Assembly: GCA_016875165.1 (NCBI GenBank)
Contig: VGSF01000030.1
Location: forward strand, 1-46,701
Length of the DNA: 46,701 nucleotides
From: Deltaproteobacteria bacterium
GTDB lineage: Bacteria; Desulfobacterota; SM23-61
Reading direction: 5' to 3'
Made by a program: the position numbers and the translations under genes. Under the pieces are notes generated by a model. It searched no databases, was not told the origin of the DNA, and worked only from the letters and a program-made list of their open reading frames with translations. Positions 8,235 through 16,991 of the stretch are shown here, in pieces. The first letter of the stretch is position 1; each line of letters begins with the position of its first letter.

Positions 8235-9079
8235 TGGGCTCTCCTTAAGGCTCGCTCCAGGGCTTCCTCCATAAGGACGGAAACGAGCGTTTTCCGGTAA
8301 TCAGCTCTGGACCTTGGAGAGGCTTCTTCGGCGGCGATCTCTCCGGCGATCCGGAAGTTTTCCCGGCTCAAGTTCTTTCCTTGGAGAAATGCTTCGGCCT
8401 CTCTGGCCCTGAAAGGAACAGGGGCAACGGAATTCAGAGCTAATACAGCTTGGGAACAGGTTTCCCCCTGGGCATCGCCCTGCAGCCAGGTTCCCACCCC
8501 CACCAGGGTTTCATCGACAGCGGTCCGCTTGGGCATCCATACATAAGCTCCGCTTCCTTCCGGAATAGGGGAAATCGAAATCTCCACGATGATTTCGTCC
8601 TTTTCCATACTGGTGGAAAAAGGGCCCAGGCATAATTCCTCAAGGCTCACCACTCTTGCCCCGCCTTTCTTCCTCAGCCGCACTTGGGCTCCCAGGGCCA
8701 GGAGGGCCGGGGGCATATCAGCCGATGGCGAGGCGTTGGCAATGTTTCCACCAAGCGTGGCCGAATTCCTGATCTGCACGTCCCCAACGGCCAGGGCCGC
8801 TTCGGAGATAAGGGCCAGCCGCCCGGAGAAGAATGGATTAGCGGCAATCCGGCTCAGAGGAGTCAGAGGGCCAATGCGGACCGCTGAATCGATGGCCATG
8901 AAATTAAGCTCTTGAAGCTTAGTCAGATTTATGATTGCTTCCGGCTTGATCTTTCCTTGTTTCATCTGGACGACCAGATCCGTCCCCCCGGCCAGAACCT
9001 TAGCTCTCGCCCCATATTGGTGGAGGATATCCAGGGCTTCTTCCAGAGCCGAGGGCTCATAATAATGAAAAGTTTTCAT
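8231..9079 (-). CDS. Molybdenum hydroxylase FAD-binding subunit, set C
   Basis: This 282-residue medium subunit carries electrons from the Fe-S clusters to FAD. It has the FAD motifs AGGTDLVVQMK (about 32-42) and LGGNIANASPSADMPPALLA (from about 111), and the CO-dehydrogenase flavoprotein C-terminal domain. The length is typical of CoxM/HcrB-like subunits without an extra cluster: the loop after GGN lacks the four cysteines seen in the 12094-13080 paralogue. The ATG follows GGGAGACAGG. It overlaps the Mo subunit by ATGA and follows the 2Fe-2S subunit by about 45 bases, so 9600-5907 is a complete three-subunit enzyme in the order S-M-L. Confidence 0.93.
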   Translation of the reverse strand: MKTFHYYEPSALEEALDILHQYGARAKVLAGGTDLVVQMKQGKIKPEAIINLTKLQELNFMAIDSAVRIGPLTPLSRIAANPFFSGRLALISEAALAVGDVQIRNSATLGGNIANASPSADMPPALLALGAQVRLRKKGGARVVSLEELCLGPFSTSMEKDEIIVEISISPIPEGSGAYVWMPKRTAVDETLVGVGTWLQGDAQGETCSQAVLALNSVAPVPFRAREAEAFLQGKNLSRENFRIAGEIAAEEASPRSRADYRKTLVSVLMEEALERALRRAQ

Positions 9080-9123
9080 CCTGTCTCCCGGAAATTGGTT
9101 ACCTTTGCTCTATGCTCTCTGCC

Positions 9124-9600
9124 CTATGCGCCATGCTCTTGGCTGCTTACGGACAGAATGGCCTCCACAATTTTCTGGTACCCCGTGCAGCGGCAGAGGT
9201 TTCCGGCGATGGCTTCTCTCACTTCTATCTCCGTAGGCCGGGGATTCTCATCCAGGAGCCCCTTGGCCGAAAGCACCATTCCGGGTGTACAAAAGCCGCA
9301 CTGGATGGCCCCATGATCGATAAAGGCCTGCTGGATCGGATGGAGAGTGCCGTCAGCCCCTTCTATTCCTTCGATGGTCGTCACTTCTCGACCTTTGGCC
9401 TGAACGGCGAGGGTAATGCAGGACTTGATGGGCCTCCCATCGAGTAAAACTGTGCATGTCCCGCACTCCCCTAAGCCACAGCCTTCTTTAGTCCCGGTCA
9501 GTTCCAGGTCATCACGGATGAGTTCCAAGAGCGTGCGGCGGGGCTCAACCTCCACCTCATAGGCCAATCCGTTTACTTGCAAGTGAATTTTGACTTTCAT
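9124..9600 (-). CDS. Molybdenum hydroxylase 2Fe-2S subunit, set C
   Basis: This 158-residue small subunit holds two [2Fe-2S] clusters. The plant-type cluster uses C41, C46, C49 and C61 (GCGLGECGTCTVLLDG). The second, in the helical domain, uses CGFC (C101, C104) and CRC (C136, C138). Start: the ATG at 9600 (MKVKIHLQVNG) follows a GGGGG and matches the family's first beta strand; an upstream in-frame start would lie in repeat sequence. It is followed by its FAD and Mo subunits. It may also serve the middle Mo subunit (9797-12076), which has no small subunit of its own. Confidence 0.93.
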   Translation of the reverse strand: MKVKIHLQVNGLAYEVEVEPRRTLLELIRDDLELTGTKEGCGLGECGTCTVLLDGRPIKSCITLAVQAKGREVTTIEGIEGADGTLHPIQQAFIDHGAIQCGFCTPGMVLSAKGLLDENPRPTEIEVREAIAGNLCRCTGYQKIVEAILSVSSQEHGA

Positions 9601-9620
9601 AAAACCCCCAACAGAGTTTA

Positions 9621-9809
9621 AAATTCCAAATAACAAATCCCAAATTCCAAATAATTTTCAAATATCCAATACTCAAGGATCAAAACCAAACACCCAAATT
9701 TGATCTTCCTTCGAAGAAATTTTTTGGGCCTCCCAAATGAACCAGTTTCGAAATTGGAATTTTGTACATTGGATTTTGTTTGATATTTGGTGCTTGTCAT
9801 TTGGTGCTT
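9621..9809. repeat. AT-rich 'CCAAATTCCAAATAAC' repeat element, copy 2
   Basis: It sits between the set-C 2Fe-2S subunit and the middle Mo subunit. The left part has AAATTCCAAATAACAAATCC; the right part has the inverse, ending TTTGGTGCTTGTCATTTGGTGC, which overlaps the stop of the Mo subunit (tail KKKKSTK). A 60-residue open frame inside it (9618-9800) is repeat-coded and is not called as a gene. Confidence 0.65.
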
Positions 9810-12076
9810 TTTTTCTTTTTAAGCGCCTCTAAAATTTTTTGCGGGGTGATGGGCAGGGTCCTGATGCGTACCCCTATGGCATCGTAAATGGCGTTGGCGA
9901 TCGCCGGAGCCGTCGGGGTCATGGCGGGTTCGGCCACCCCCTTGGCCCCGAATGGGCCTGGGTCAATGGTCTTCACCAAGAACGTTTTCATGGGGGGAAC
10001 ATCTAAAGAAGTGGGGATTCGATAGGAAAGAAAATTCGGTGTCAGCATAACCCCTCTCTCATATTGCACTTCTTCGGAAAGGGCATACCCCATACCTTGA
10101 ATCGTAGCCCCTTCGACCTGCCCCTCGGCCGTGGTAATATTGATCGCCTGGCCCACATCATGGGCAGCAGCAATCTGCAGAACTCGCACTTCACCCGTCT
10201 CTTCGTTCACTTCGACCTCCGCTGTCTGCGCTCCGAAGGCATAGGTTCCGGAAATATTGCCGTAGCGGGTCTCGTCCGCTAATTCAGATGCAGGGATAAA
10301 GGTGCCTTTACCCAGGACCGGTGATCCTCCCCGGCGGTAGACGGCAGCACTGGCCACTTCCTCAAAGGGGATAAATTTATGTGGAGATCCTTTGACGAAA
10401 ACCTTTCCTCCTTGGCAATCCAGATCGGAGACATTGGCCTCGAGCATCTCGGCACCCACTTCCAGGATCTGTTTTTGGGCATCGGTCGCCGCCAGTTTCA
10501 CAGCGCCTCCTCCGATAAACGTTCCCCGGTCTCCCCATGTACCCAGGCCGAAGGGGGCAATGTCCGTATCTGGTGCCTCCACGGATACCTCGCTGAGAGG
10601 AATTCCCATCTCTTCGGCACAAATGGCCGCATAAGCAGTGAGCAGTCCCTGCCCCACTTCCACTTCTCCGGTTAAGATTTTGACTTTCCCGCCTTCATCC
10701 ACCCGAACGTAGGCGGTGGCCCCATCAAATAGGGGAAAAAAGGAACGGTTGCCGCAGACGTGGCTGGTAGCCGAAATGCCCACGCCGCGGCGGATATTCT
10801 TTTGTCCTCTCTTCGTTTTCCAACCAATGGCTTCAGCCGTCTTATGCAAACATTCCTTCAGCCCACAACTTACATATTTGAACCCGTGGGCCGTGAGGTC
10901 ACCAGCTTCCGCAGCATTGCGCAGACGCACTTCCAGGGCGTCCATCCCAATCCCCTCGGCCAGTGTATCGAGCAACGACTCGACAGCGAAAGTAATCTGG
11001 GGGTTGCCGAAGCCCCGGAAAGCGGAAGTGGGCACTTTGTTGGTATAAATCAAATAATTTTCATTGCGAATATTGCGCAGGCGGTAAAGGCCATCCACCC
11101 GGTAGGTGCCCAGGTTGAGCACGGCCGTGGCATACTTGGTGTAAGCTCCGTTATCGGCATAAATCCGGTGCTCCTTTGCCGTTAGCATACCATCCTTCTT
11201 GATTCCCATCTTCAGATAGATGACCATGGGAACGCGCGGCATGGAAGTCTGGAATTCTTCATCCCGGGTGTTCACTATTTTCACCGGCCTTCCTGCTTTT
11301 TTTGCCAAAATCGCCGCTACCAGATATTGCTTCTGCTCCAGCTTTCCGCCGAAGGCGCCGCCGATAACGGTTTGGACCACACGCAGTTTTCCCATGGGGA
11401 CATCCAAGGCTTCCGCGTAAATAAAGCGCGACCAAGAAGGATTCTGCGAGGGAGCCCAGATAGTTAATTTGCCATTCGAATCCCAGGCCACGATGCAGCC
11501 CACCGGCTCGAGATAAGCGTGTACTTGAATTCCGGTTTCAAATCGATTTTCTAAGATGAGGTCTGCCTCTTTAAATCCTTTCTCGATATCCCCCCGTAAA
11601 GTGATCGCGTGGGCGACAATATTGTTCTCCACTCCATCGTGAACTTTGGGAGCTCCGGGCTTGATCGCTTCTTCCGGGTGGAAGACCCCCGGCAATTCTT
11701 CATATTCAACCCGGATCAGGGATAGAGCATCCTTAGCAGTCTCTTCATCAATGGCCGCAACCGCAGCAACTTCATCCCCCACGTAGCGCACTTTATCTTG
11801 GGCAAAGATCAGCTCATCCTTCACTCCCGAGCGGTAGGAACCGTATTTTTTTTGGGGGGTGTCCTCCACAGTAGCTATGGCCCGCACCCCGATCAATTTT
11901 TCCGCCCTCCTTTTATCAATATGCAAAATCCGGGCGTGCGCGTAAGGGCTACGCAAGATCTTTCCATATAGCATTCCAGGGAATTTCCAATCATCGACGT
12001 ACCTGGCCCTCCCGGTGGCCTTGTCCTTGCCATCGATCCTTCCATATCGGGTTCCCACAATGGAGAAATCTCCCAT
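9797..12076 (-). CDS. Molybdenum hydroxylase large subunit (HcrA-like), set B
   Basis: This 759-residue molybdopterin-binding subunit has VIGGAFGGK at the cofactor site, FRGFGNPQ, VEVGQG, DTDIAPFGLG, and GPFGAKGVAEPAMTPTAPAIANAIY with the catalytic Glu (VAEP rather than the usual GxGEP). The DTDxxPFGLG and SHVCGNRSF segments match the set-A Mo subunit (13052-15340) better than set C, so sets A and B look like an old tandem duplication. The upstream neighbour, 17 bases away, is the FAD subunit with a [4Fe-4S] loop. No 2Fe-2S subunit belongs exclusively to this pair. Start: ATG behind AAAGGAATAAAG. An HcrA/4-hydroxybenzoyl-CoA-reductase-like role is inferred from the partner. The last residues (KSTK) come from an adjacent repeat. 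Confidence 0.92.
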   Translation of the reverse strand: MGDFSIVGTRYGRIDGKDKATGRARYVDDWKFPGMLYGKILRSPYAHARILHIDKRRAEKLIGVRAIATVEDTPQKKYGSYRSGVKDELIFAQDKVRYVGDEVAAVAAIDEETAKDALSLIRVEYEELPGVFHPEEAIKPGAPKVHDGVENNIVAHAITLRGDIEKGFKEADLILENRFETGIQVHAYLEPVGCIVAWDSNGKLTIWAPSQNPSWSRFIYAEALDVPMGKLRVVQTVIGGAFGGKLEQKQYLVAAILAKKAGRPVKIVNTRDEEFQTSMPRVPMVIYLKMGIKKDGMLTAKEHRIYADNGAYTKYATAVLNLGTYRVDGLYRLRNIRNENYLIYTNKVPTSAFRGFGNPQITFAVESLLDTLAEGIGMDALEVRLRNAAEAGDLTAHGFKYVSCGLKECLHKTAEAIGWKTKRGQKNIRRGVGISATSHVCGNRSFFPLFDGATAYVRVDEGGKVKILTGEVEVGQGLLTAYAAICAEEMGIPLSEVSVEAPDTDIAPFGLGTWGDRGTFIGGGAVKLAATDAQKQILEVGAEMLEANVSDLDCQGGKVFVKGSPHKFIPFEEVASAAVYRRGGSPVLGKGTFIPASELADETRYGNISGTYAFGAQTAEVEVNEETGEVRVLQIAAAHDVGQAINITTAEGQVEGATIQGMGYALSEEVQYERGVMLTPNFLSYRIPTSLDVPPMKTFLVKTIDPGPFGAKGVAEPAMTPTAPAIANAIYDAIGVRIRTLPITPQKILEALKKKKSTK

Positions 12077-12093
12077 CTTTATTCCTTTCAGGA

Positions 12094-13080
12094 CTAGCCC
12101 TCAGCCAGCCAAGCTCTCTTAAGGGTTTGGTAAACTAGGCAGGTAATCATCGTTTTGCTAAAGGAGTCAATCCTCCCTGATTTAGATATTCGCAGGGCCT
12201 CTTCCGAGGCTTGGCGCGAACATTCCTGGAGAATTTGTTCCCTGATCTCCTCCCCTTTCAAGGCTCCTTCCACAAGTGCCAGACGCAAAGGCCGGGAAGC
12301 TACCGCCCCCAGAACGACCCTGGCCTCCTCACAAAATCCTTCCTTTTTTTTCAGGCATACTGCGGCGGAAGCCAATGGAAAATCAATGGCCTTGCGCAGG
12401 CTGAAACGCCTGTAGACGGAGCTCATTCCCTTTTCCTGAAGGGGAAGAATAATTTCCGTCAGAATCTCCACGGGAGAAAGAGAGTGAGGACGGATCCCGT
12501 TTCCCGTAAAAAGATTCTCGACCGGGATGGTTTTTTCTCCTTTCAAGGAGACGACCTTGGCCTTGGCTTCCAGGGCAACCAGGATCGGAATGGTATCCGC
12601 AGCCAAAGAAGCATGGCAAGTCTTGTCGCCAGGGACGACGTAACATTTTTTTCCACCTCTTTTGAAGCAGGGAGCAAATGCCCGTTCCCAGGTCTGCATC
12701 TGATCTCCGTAGATGCACTTGGTATCCAGGCAGATATTGCCTCCGATTGTTCCCGCATTGCGGATGGCCGGGACAGCCAAATGGCCTACGGCCTCATGCA
12801 AGCCCGGATAGCGGGAAGCGATAAGAGGGCTCCGCTCCAGGACGCCCAGGGTCACCAGGGCACCCATGCTGAGCCCTTCCGGTCCTTCCTTCATCTCCCT
12901 CAGGCCAGGAACTCTGGATAGATTAATGATGACTTCCGGGAAGGTCAGGCCGCGTTTCATCTGTGGAATCAGCTCGGTTCCTCCGGCTAATATTTTCGCC
13001 CGGCCCTTATGTTCGGCTAAAAGAGCCAGGGCAGTTGCAAATCCTTCCGGCTCAAAGTAATAAAATTTTTTCATCTTCAT
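12094..13080 (-). CDS. FAD subunit with 4-hydroxybenzoyl-CoA-reductase-type [4Fe-4S] loop (HcrB-like)
   Basis: This 328-residue FAD subunit has AGGTEL (32-37) and TIGGNIC (111-117), followed by an insertion of about 40 residues with cysteines at 122, 138, 146 and 155 (C-x15-C-x7-C-x8-C). From memory, that spacing, and even the numbering, matches the four ligands of the extra [4Fe-4S] cluster in the beta subunit of Thauera 4-hydroxybenzoyl-CoA reductase. That enzyme runs the Mo reaction in reverse, reductively removing a phenolic hydroxyl with low-potential electrons. It lies between two HcrA-like Mo subunits (sets A and B) and overlaps the end of set A by 29 bases. Start is the ATG at 13080 or the in-frame one six bases later. 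Its presence suggests a reductive, ferredoxin-driven reaction rather than simple hydroxylation. Confidence 0.92.
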   Translation of the reverse strand: MKMKKFYYFEPEGFATALALLAEHKGRAKILAGGTELIPQMKRGLTFPEVIINLSRVPGLREMKEGPEGLSMGALVTLGVLERSPLIASRYPGLHEAVGHLAVPAIRNAGTIGGNICLDTKCIYGDQMQTWERAFAPCFKRGGKKCYVVPGDKTCHASLAADTIPILVALEAKAKVVSLKGEKTIPVENLFTGNGIRPHSLSPVEILTEIILPLQEKGMSSVYRRFSLRKAIDFPLASAAVCLKKKEGFCEEARVVLGAVASRPLRLALVEGALKGEEIREQILQECSRQASEEALRISKSGRIDSFSKTMITCLVYQTLKRAWLAEG

Positions 13081-15340
13081 TTTTCCTTCTCAGCGCCTGT
13101 AAAACCTTTTCCGGCGTGATAGGCAATTCGGTGATACGCACTCCGATGGCATTATAAATGGCATTGGCCACCGCAGCCGGCGCCGGGTTCAAGGCTGGCT
13201 CTCCGATGCCTTTGGCTCCAAACGGGCCTTTGGGATCCACAGGCTCCACCAGAATGGACTTGATTGGCGGAAGGTCTAACGGACCCGGGATCACGTAATC
13301 GCGAAAATTGGGGTTGAGGATCCTTCCTTGCTCTATGACCATATTCTCCATCAAAGTCCAGCCCACACCCTGAGCGACGCCTCCTTGTATCTGCCCTTCC
13401 GTGGTCTGGGGATTAATGGCCCGGCCAACGTCATGAGCCGCCGTATAGTTGATTACACGAACCTGCCCGGTTTCCGTATCCACCTCTACCTCGGCAATCT
13501 GGCAGGCGAAGGGATAGGCCGGGGAAATATTTCCATACTTGGTTACAGGGTCGGGCAAAACTGTATCGGGCACCCAGAATCCCGTGCCGATGATCGGGGC
13601 GCCACCCCTCTTGTAAAGGCTGTTTTCAGCCACCTTCAGGAAAGGAATGTTTTTATCGGGAGATCCGCTAACGTAGATCTTGCCTTCCCTGGCTTCCAGG
13701 TCAGCGGGGTTGGCTTCCAGCATCTCGGCGGCCAGTTCAAAGACTTGTCGTTTGGCATCGGCGGCCGCCGCCTTCACTCCGTTTCCCCCGAAGACCGTCC
13801 CTCGGGTGGCGAAACTGCCCAGGCCGAAAGGGCTTACATCCGTATCCACCCGGGCCACTTCGATCTGCTCCAGGGAAACCCCCAACTCCTCGGCCACAAT
13901 CTGAGCAAAGACAGTGTTCTGGCCCTGGCCCATGTCCGATTCACCGTGATAAACCAGTACCTTTCCTTCCCGGCCGATGCGCACGATCCCGGCCCCGCCA
14001 TCGAACTCCCTGGCAAACGCCCGGTTGCCGGAGACGTGGTTACAGCAGGCCAGGCCGATGCCGCGGGCGAACTGCTTTTGCCTTCGTTTCTCCTTCCACC
14101 CAGATGCTTCCGTGGCTCGGCGCACGCACTCGCTCAGACCGGAAGACCCGATCTTCCATCCGTGAATGGAAGTCTCCCCTGTTTGGATCCCGTTTTTGAT
14201 GCGCAACTCGGCAGGGTCTATGGACAAAGTCTCGGCGATCATGTCCAGCGAACTTTCCACGGCAAAGGCCATCTGGGCATTGCCGAAACCTCTATAGGCG
14301 CTCGTGGGAACGGTATTGGTGTAGGCGGTTACTCCTTTGGTGCGGAGATTTTTGAAATGATACAGGGAATCGATCCGATAGCAGGCTGTGGCCACGATAA
14401 CCATGGAATAGACCGCCCGGGCTCCGGCAGCCCCCACGACTTTCACTTCCTTGCCTGTCAGGGTGCCGTCTTTTTTCGCTCCGATGGTCAGGTTAATGGC
14501 CATGGGCACCCGCGGGTTTCCGGCCATGAAGTCTTCTTCCCTGGGGTTTACCATGCGCACCGGCTTTCCGGTTTTCTGAGCAAGGACTGCCGCCACGAGA
14601 TGAAGGTTTGTTTCCATCTTGGCGCCGAAGGCCCCGCCATAGTAAGGCACAACTACGCGCACCTTCTCCAGCGGCAATCCAAGGGCTTTGGCGTATGGGA
14701 TGCGGGTCATGGAAGGGATCTGTGTGGCCATGTAAAAAGTAAGTTTTCCGGAAAGATCCGGCTGAACTACGCAGGCCATAGGCTCCAGGTAAGCCTGATA
14801 GACTTGATTTGTATAATAGCGGTTGGTATAGACAACGTCGCTTTCCTTAAAGGCCTGATCCACATCGCCCTTGACCAGATCGAATTCAGAGACGATGTTC
14901 TTCTCTTTATTGTGGATCAGAGGGGCTCCGGGTTGCATGGCTTCCAGAGGATCGAAGACCGCCAGCAGTGGCTCGTATTCAACCTCGATCAGGGATAAGG
15001 CCTCTTCCGCCGTATCCTCATCCACCGCAGCCACGCCAGCCACCTCGTCGCCGACAAACCGCACTTTATCCACAGCCATGATCATCCAGTCATCTGTCCG
15101 AGGTCCGAAAGGAATCTTAGGCGTATCTTCCGCAGTCACCACGGCCTTGACCCCCGGAAAGCGCCTGGCCCTGGAGGTGTCGATGCGCAGCAGGCGGGCA
15201 TGAGGGTGGGGGCTGCGCAGAATTCGGCCATGGAGCATGCCGGGCAGCCTGATGTCGGAGACAAACTCTGCTGCTCCGGAAACGCGCTCCCGGGCATCGA
15301 CCTGCGGAACCGGATGTCCTACGACCAGATACTTATCCAT
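13052..15340 (-). CDS. Molybdenum hydroxylase large subunit (HcrA-like), set A
   Basis: This 762-residue molybdopterin-binding subunit has a YYGGAFGAK cofactor segment, YRGFGNAQ, SDMGQGQNT, DTDVSPFGLG and GPFGAKGIGEPALNP with the catalytic Glu. I chose the ATG at 15340 (MDKYLVVGHPVPQVDARERVSG), which has GAGG six bases upstream. A longer frame to 15424 reads into an inverted-repeat element and is not family-like. The 3' end overlaps the HcrB-like FAD gene, suggesting coupling. With the 2Fe-2S gene upstream (15594) it can form a complete HcrABC-like enzyme. A long antisense open frame at 13328-14998 is a codon-bias shadow of this gene. Confidence 0.93.
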   Translation of the reverse strand: MDKYLVVGHPVPQVDARERVSGAAEFVSDIRLPGMLHGRILRSPHPHARLLRIDTSRARRFPGVKAVVTAEDTPKIPFGPRTDDWMIMAVDKVRFVGDEVAGVAAVDEDTAEEALSLIEVEYEPLLAVFDPLEAMQPGAPLIHNKEKNIVSEFDLVKGDVDQAFKESDVVYTNRYYTNQVYQAYLEPMACVVQPDLSGKLTFYMATQIPSMTRIPYAKALGLPLEKVRVVVPYYGGAFGAKMETNLHLVAAVLAQKTGKPVRMVNPREEDFMAGNPRVPMAINLTIGAKKDGTLTGKEVKVVGAAGARAVYSMVIVATACYRIDSLYHFKNLRTKGVTAYTNTVPTSAYRGFGNAQMAFAVESSLDMIAETLSIDPAELRIKNGIQTGETSIHGWKIGSSGLSECVRRATEASGWKEKRRQKQFARGIGLACCNHVSGNRAFAREFDGGAGIVRIGREGKVLVYHGESDMGQGQNTVFAQIVAEELGVSLEQIEVARVDTDVSPFGLGSFATRGTVFGGNGVKAAAADAKRQVFELAAEMLEANPADLEAREGKIYVSGSPDKNIPFLKVAENSLYKRGGAPIIGTGFWVPDTVLPDPVTKYGNISPAYPFACQIAEVEVDTETGQVRVINYTAAHDVGRAINPQTTEGQIQGGVAQGVGWTLMENMVIEQGRILNPNFRDYVIPGPLDLPPIKSILVEPVDPKGPFGAKGIGEPALNPAPAAVANAIYNAIGVRITELPITPEKVLQALRRKNEDEKILLL

Positions 15341-15382
15341 ATTAGACCTCGTTAAATAAGGCAAAGAGCAGAAAGCTAAGAG

Positions 15383-15517
15383 TGATGGATTCGTAAAAAG
15401 TCTGAAAAGACGTTTTTCTGTCATTCCGGCGAAAGCCGGAATCCACTCTTTTCAATTAGTTATAAATTCTCTGGACTCCGGTTTTCACCGGAGTGACGAC
15501 TTTTTACGAGGCCATCA
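15383..15517. repeat. Palindromic miniature element, family B copy 1 (TCGTAAAAAGTC ends)
   Basis: Terminal inverted repeats of 20 bases (TGATGGATTCGTAAAAAGTC and GACTTTTTACGAGGCCATCA, a few mismatches) enclose two nested hairpins. These are GTCATTCCGGCGAAAGCCGGAATCC and ACTCCGGTTTTCACCGGAGTGAC. It lies between the set-A Mo gene and its 2Fe-2S gene. Related elements are at 21388, 35706 and 36638. There is no coding capacity. Confidence 0.75.
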
Positions 15518-15593
15518 AGAGTTAAAAAACCAGAATTAAAAAATCAAACCTTTTTCCCCTTAGCTCTATTCTCTTTACTCCTTGCTCCATGCT

Positions 15594-16052
15594 CTATGCC
15601 CTTAAAGAAAGTACGACCTCCACGATCTTCTGATACCCCGTACAACGGCAGAAATTCCCGGTCAACGCTTCGCGGATCTCAACCTCTTGCGGAGTGGGAT
15701 TTTTATCCAGCAAGGCTTTCACGGAGAGAACCATCCCCGGCGTGCAAAAGCCGCACTGAACAGCCCCGTGGGCGATAAATGCCTCCTGGATGGGGTGGAG
15801 TTTTTTCCCCTCGCTCAGCCCCTCGACGGTGACCACCCTTTTCCCGTTGGCCTGCAGGGCCAACACCAGGCAGGCATTCACCGGCTCGCCATCCAGAAGC
15901 ACCGTACAGGCCCCGCATTCGCCATTCCCGCATCCCTGCTTTGTTCCAGGCATCCCCAAATCATCCCTGATCACATCCAAAAGCGTCCGGTTGGCAGGTG
16001 TCTCGAGTTCATAAACTTCATCATTCACTTTTAGGGTTAAAGGATATTTCTT
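15594..16052 (-). CDS. Molybdenum hydroxylase 2Fe-2S subunit, set A; start codon unclear
   Basis: This small subunit of the set-A enzyme has GCGNGECGACTVLLDG for the plant-type [2Fe-2S] cluster and CGFCTPGM plus CRCTGYQ for the second. The conventional start would be a GTG at 16028 (VNDEVYELETP). The frame, however, stays open upstream and reads KKYPLTLKVNDEVYEL, which is the family's first beta strand. No ATG, GTG or TTG lies in that upstream part. The codon where ATG is expected (16050-16052) is AAG, about ten bases after AAAAGGGG. Either initiation is at the GTG, giving a shortened strand, or the start was lost by a point change or a sequencing error. The coordinates given include the likely original N-terminus. 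Confidence 0.8.
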   Translation of the reverse strand, partial: KKYPLTLKVNDEVYELETPANRTLLDVIRDDLGMPGTKQGCGNGECGACTVLLDGEPVNACLVLALQANGKRVVTVEGLSEGKKLHPIQEAFIAHGAVQCGFCTPGMVLSVKALLDKNPTPQEVEIREALTGNFCRCTGYQKIVEVVLSLRA

Positions 16053-16068
16053 CGGCCTAAGTCCCCTT

Positions 16069-16956
16069 TTAAATCCCCGTTGGGGGAATTGGAATGCCCA
16101 TAGATTTCTGGATAGCTCTGCCCAGCAAAACCTTGACCATTTCTTGGCGATATTCCGCTGAAGCCCGGATATCTGCGATCGGGCGGCATTCCTTCATGGC
16201 TATCTCCCCGGCTCGCCGGAGTATGCTCTCGTTCAATTCTTTTCCTCTAAGGAACTCTTCTGTCTCTTTAGCCCTCATGGGCGTAGGGGAGACTGCCCCA
16301 AGAGCCACTCGTGCCCGTTGACAGATTCCTGATTGGGAATCCTGAATAAGCAGAACAGCCGTGCTGACCAGGGCCAAATCCAGGCTCTTGCGCCGTCCTA
16401 ACTTCAAATACGTCCATACGCTGTTTGCCGGAACTTGCGGGATGAAAATTTCCTGCAAAATTTCATCTTTTTCCATAACCGTCATTCCCGGTCCGGAGAA
16501 AAAAGCTTCCAGAGGAATTCGCCTTTTCCCCTTCTGGCTGACCAGCACAGCCTCGGCCTCCAGAACAAGAAGTGCCGGAGCGGTATCCGCTGCCGGAGAA
16601 GCATTGCATAAATTCCCCCCTACGGTGCCCAGGTTGCGGATCTGCGGCGAGCCCACCTTATGGGCGGCCTCTGCCAAAATCCCCCATCCTTCTTTTACCT
16701 CCGGTGCGCTTTCCAAAAGCGCATGTTTGGCCAAGGCCCCGACCCTGAGTCCTTTCCCATTTTTCTTAAGCCCTGATAACTCAGGAACGTTGAGCAGGCT
16801 GATCACCCGCTCCGGGTTAACGATTTTACTTTTCATCTGCACAAGTAAATCCGTACCCCCGGCAATCACTTTAGCCCGCTCCTTGTATTGCCCAATTAAG
16901 GCCAGGCCCTCTGTTAGAGAGGAAGGAGACGAGAATTCAAACCTTCTCATGCGCAT
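16069..16956 (-). CDS. Molybdenum hydroxylase FAD-binding subunit, set A
   Basis: This 295-residue FAD subunit has AGGTDLLVQMKSK near the N-terminus and VGGNLCNASPAADTAPALL. There is no extra four-cysteine loop, so it is the ordinary type. Start: the ATG at 16956 (MRMRRFEFSSP) follows AAGGGG with seven bases between. A TTG at 16995 overlapping the previous stop is less likely. The gene order 16956 to 13052 is FAD, 2Fe-2S, Mo, then the HcrB-like FAD gene, so set A has a choice of two FAD subunits. Confidence 0.92.
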   Translation of the reverse strand: MRMRRFEFSSPSSLTEGLALIGQYKERAKVIAGGTDLLVQMKSKIVNPERVISLLNVPELSGLKKNGKGLRVGALAKHALLESAPEVKEGWGILAEAAHKVGSPQIRNLGTVGGNLCNASPAADTAPALLVLEAEAVLVSQKGKRRIPLEAFFSGPGMTVMEKDEILQEIFIPQVPANSVWTYLKLGRRKSLDLALVSTAVLLIQDSQSGICQRARVALGAVSPTPMRAKETEEFLRGKELNESILRRAGEIAMKECRPIADIRASAEYRQEMVKVLLGRAIQKSMGIPIPPTGI

Positions 16957-16991
16957 TGTGCACCCCTTGAACAACCCAATGAAATTCCCGC

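Noticed and set aside
9618-9800. 60-residue minus-strand open frame ending in FGICYLEF
   Set aside because: It is translated from an AT-rich dispersed repeat; similar peptides arise wherever the repeat occurs.
13328-14998. 556-codon open frame on the plus strand
   Set aside because: It lies fully antisense to the set-A Mo subunit, has no family character, and is explained by codon bias of the real gene.
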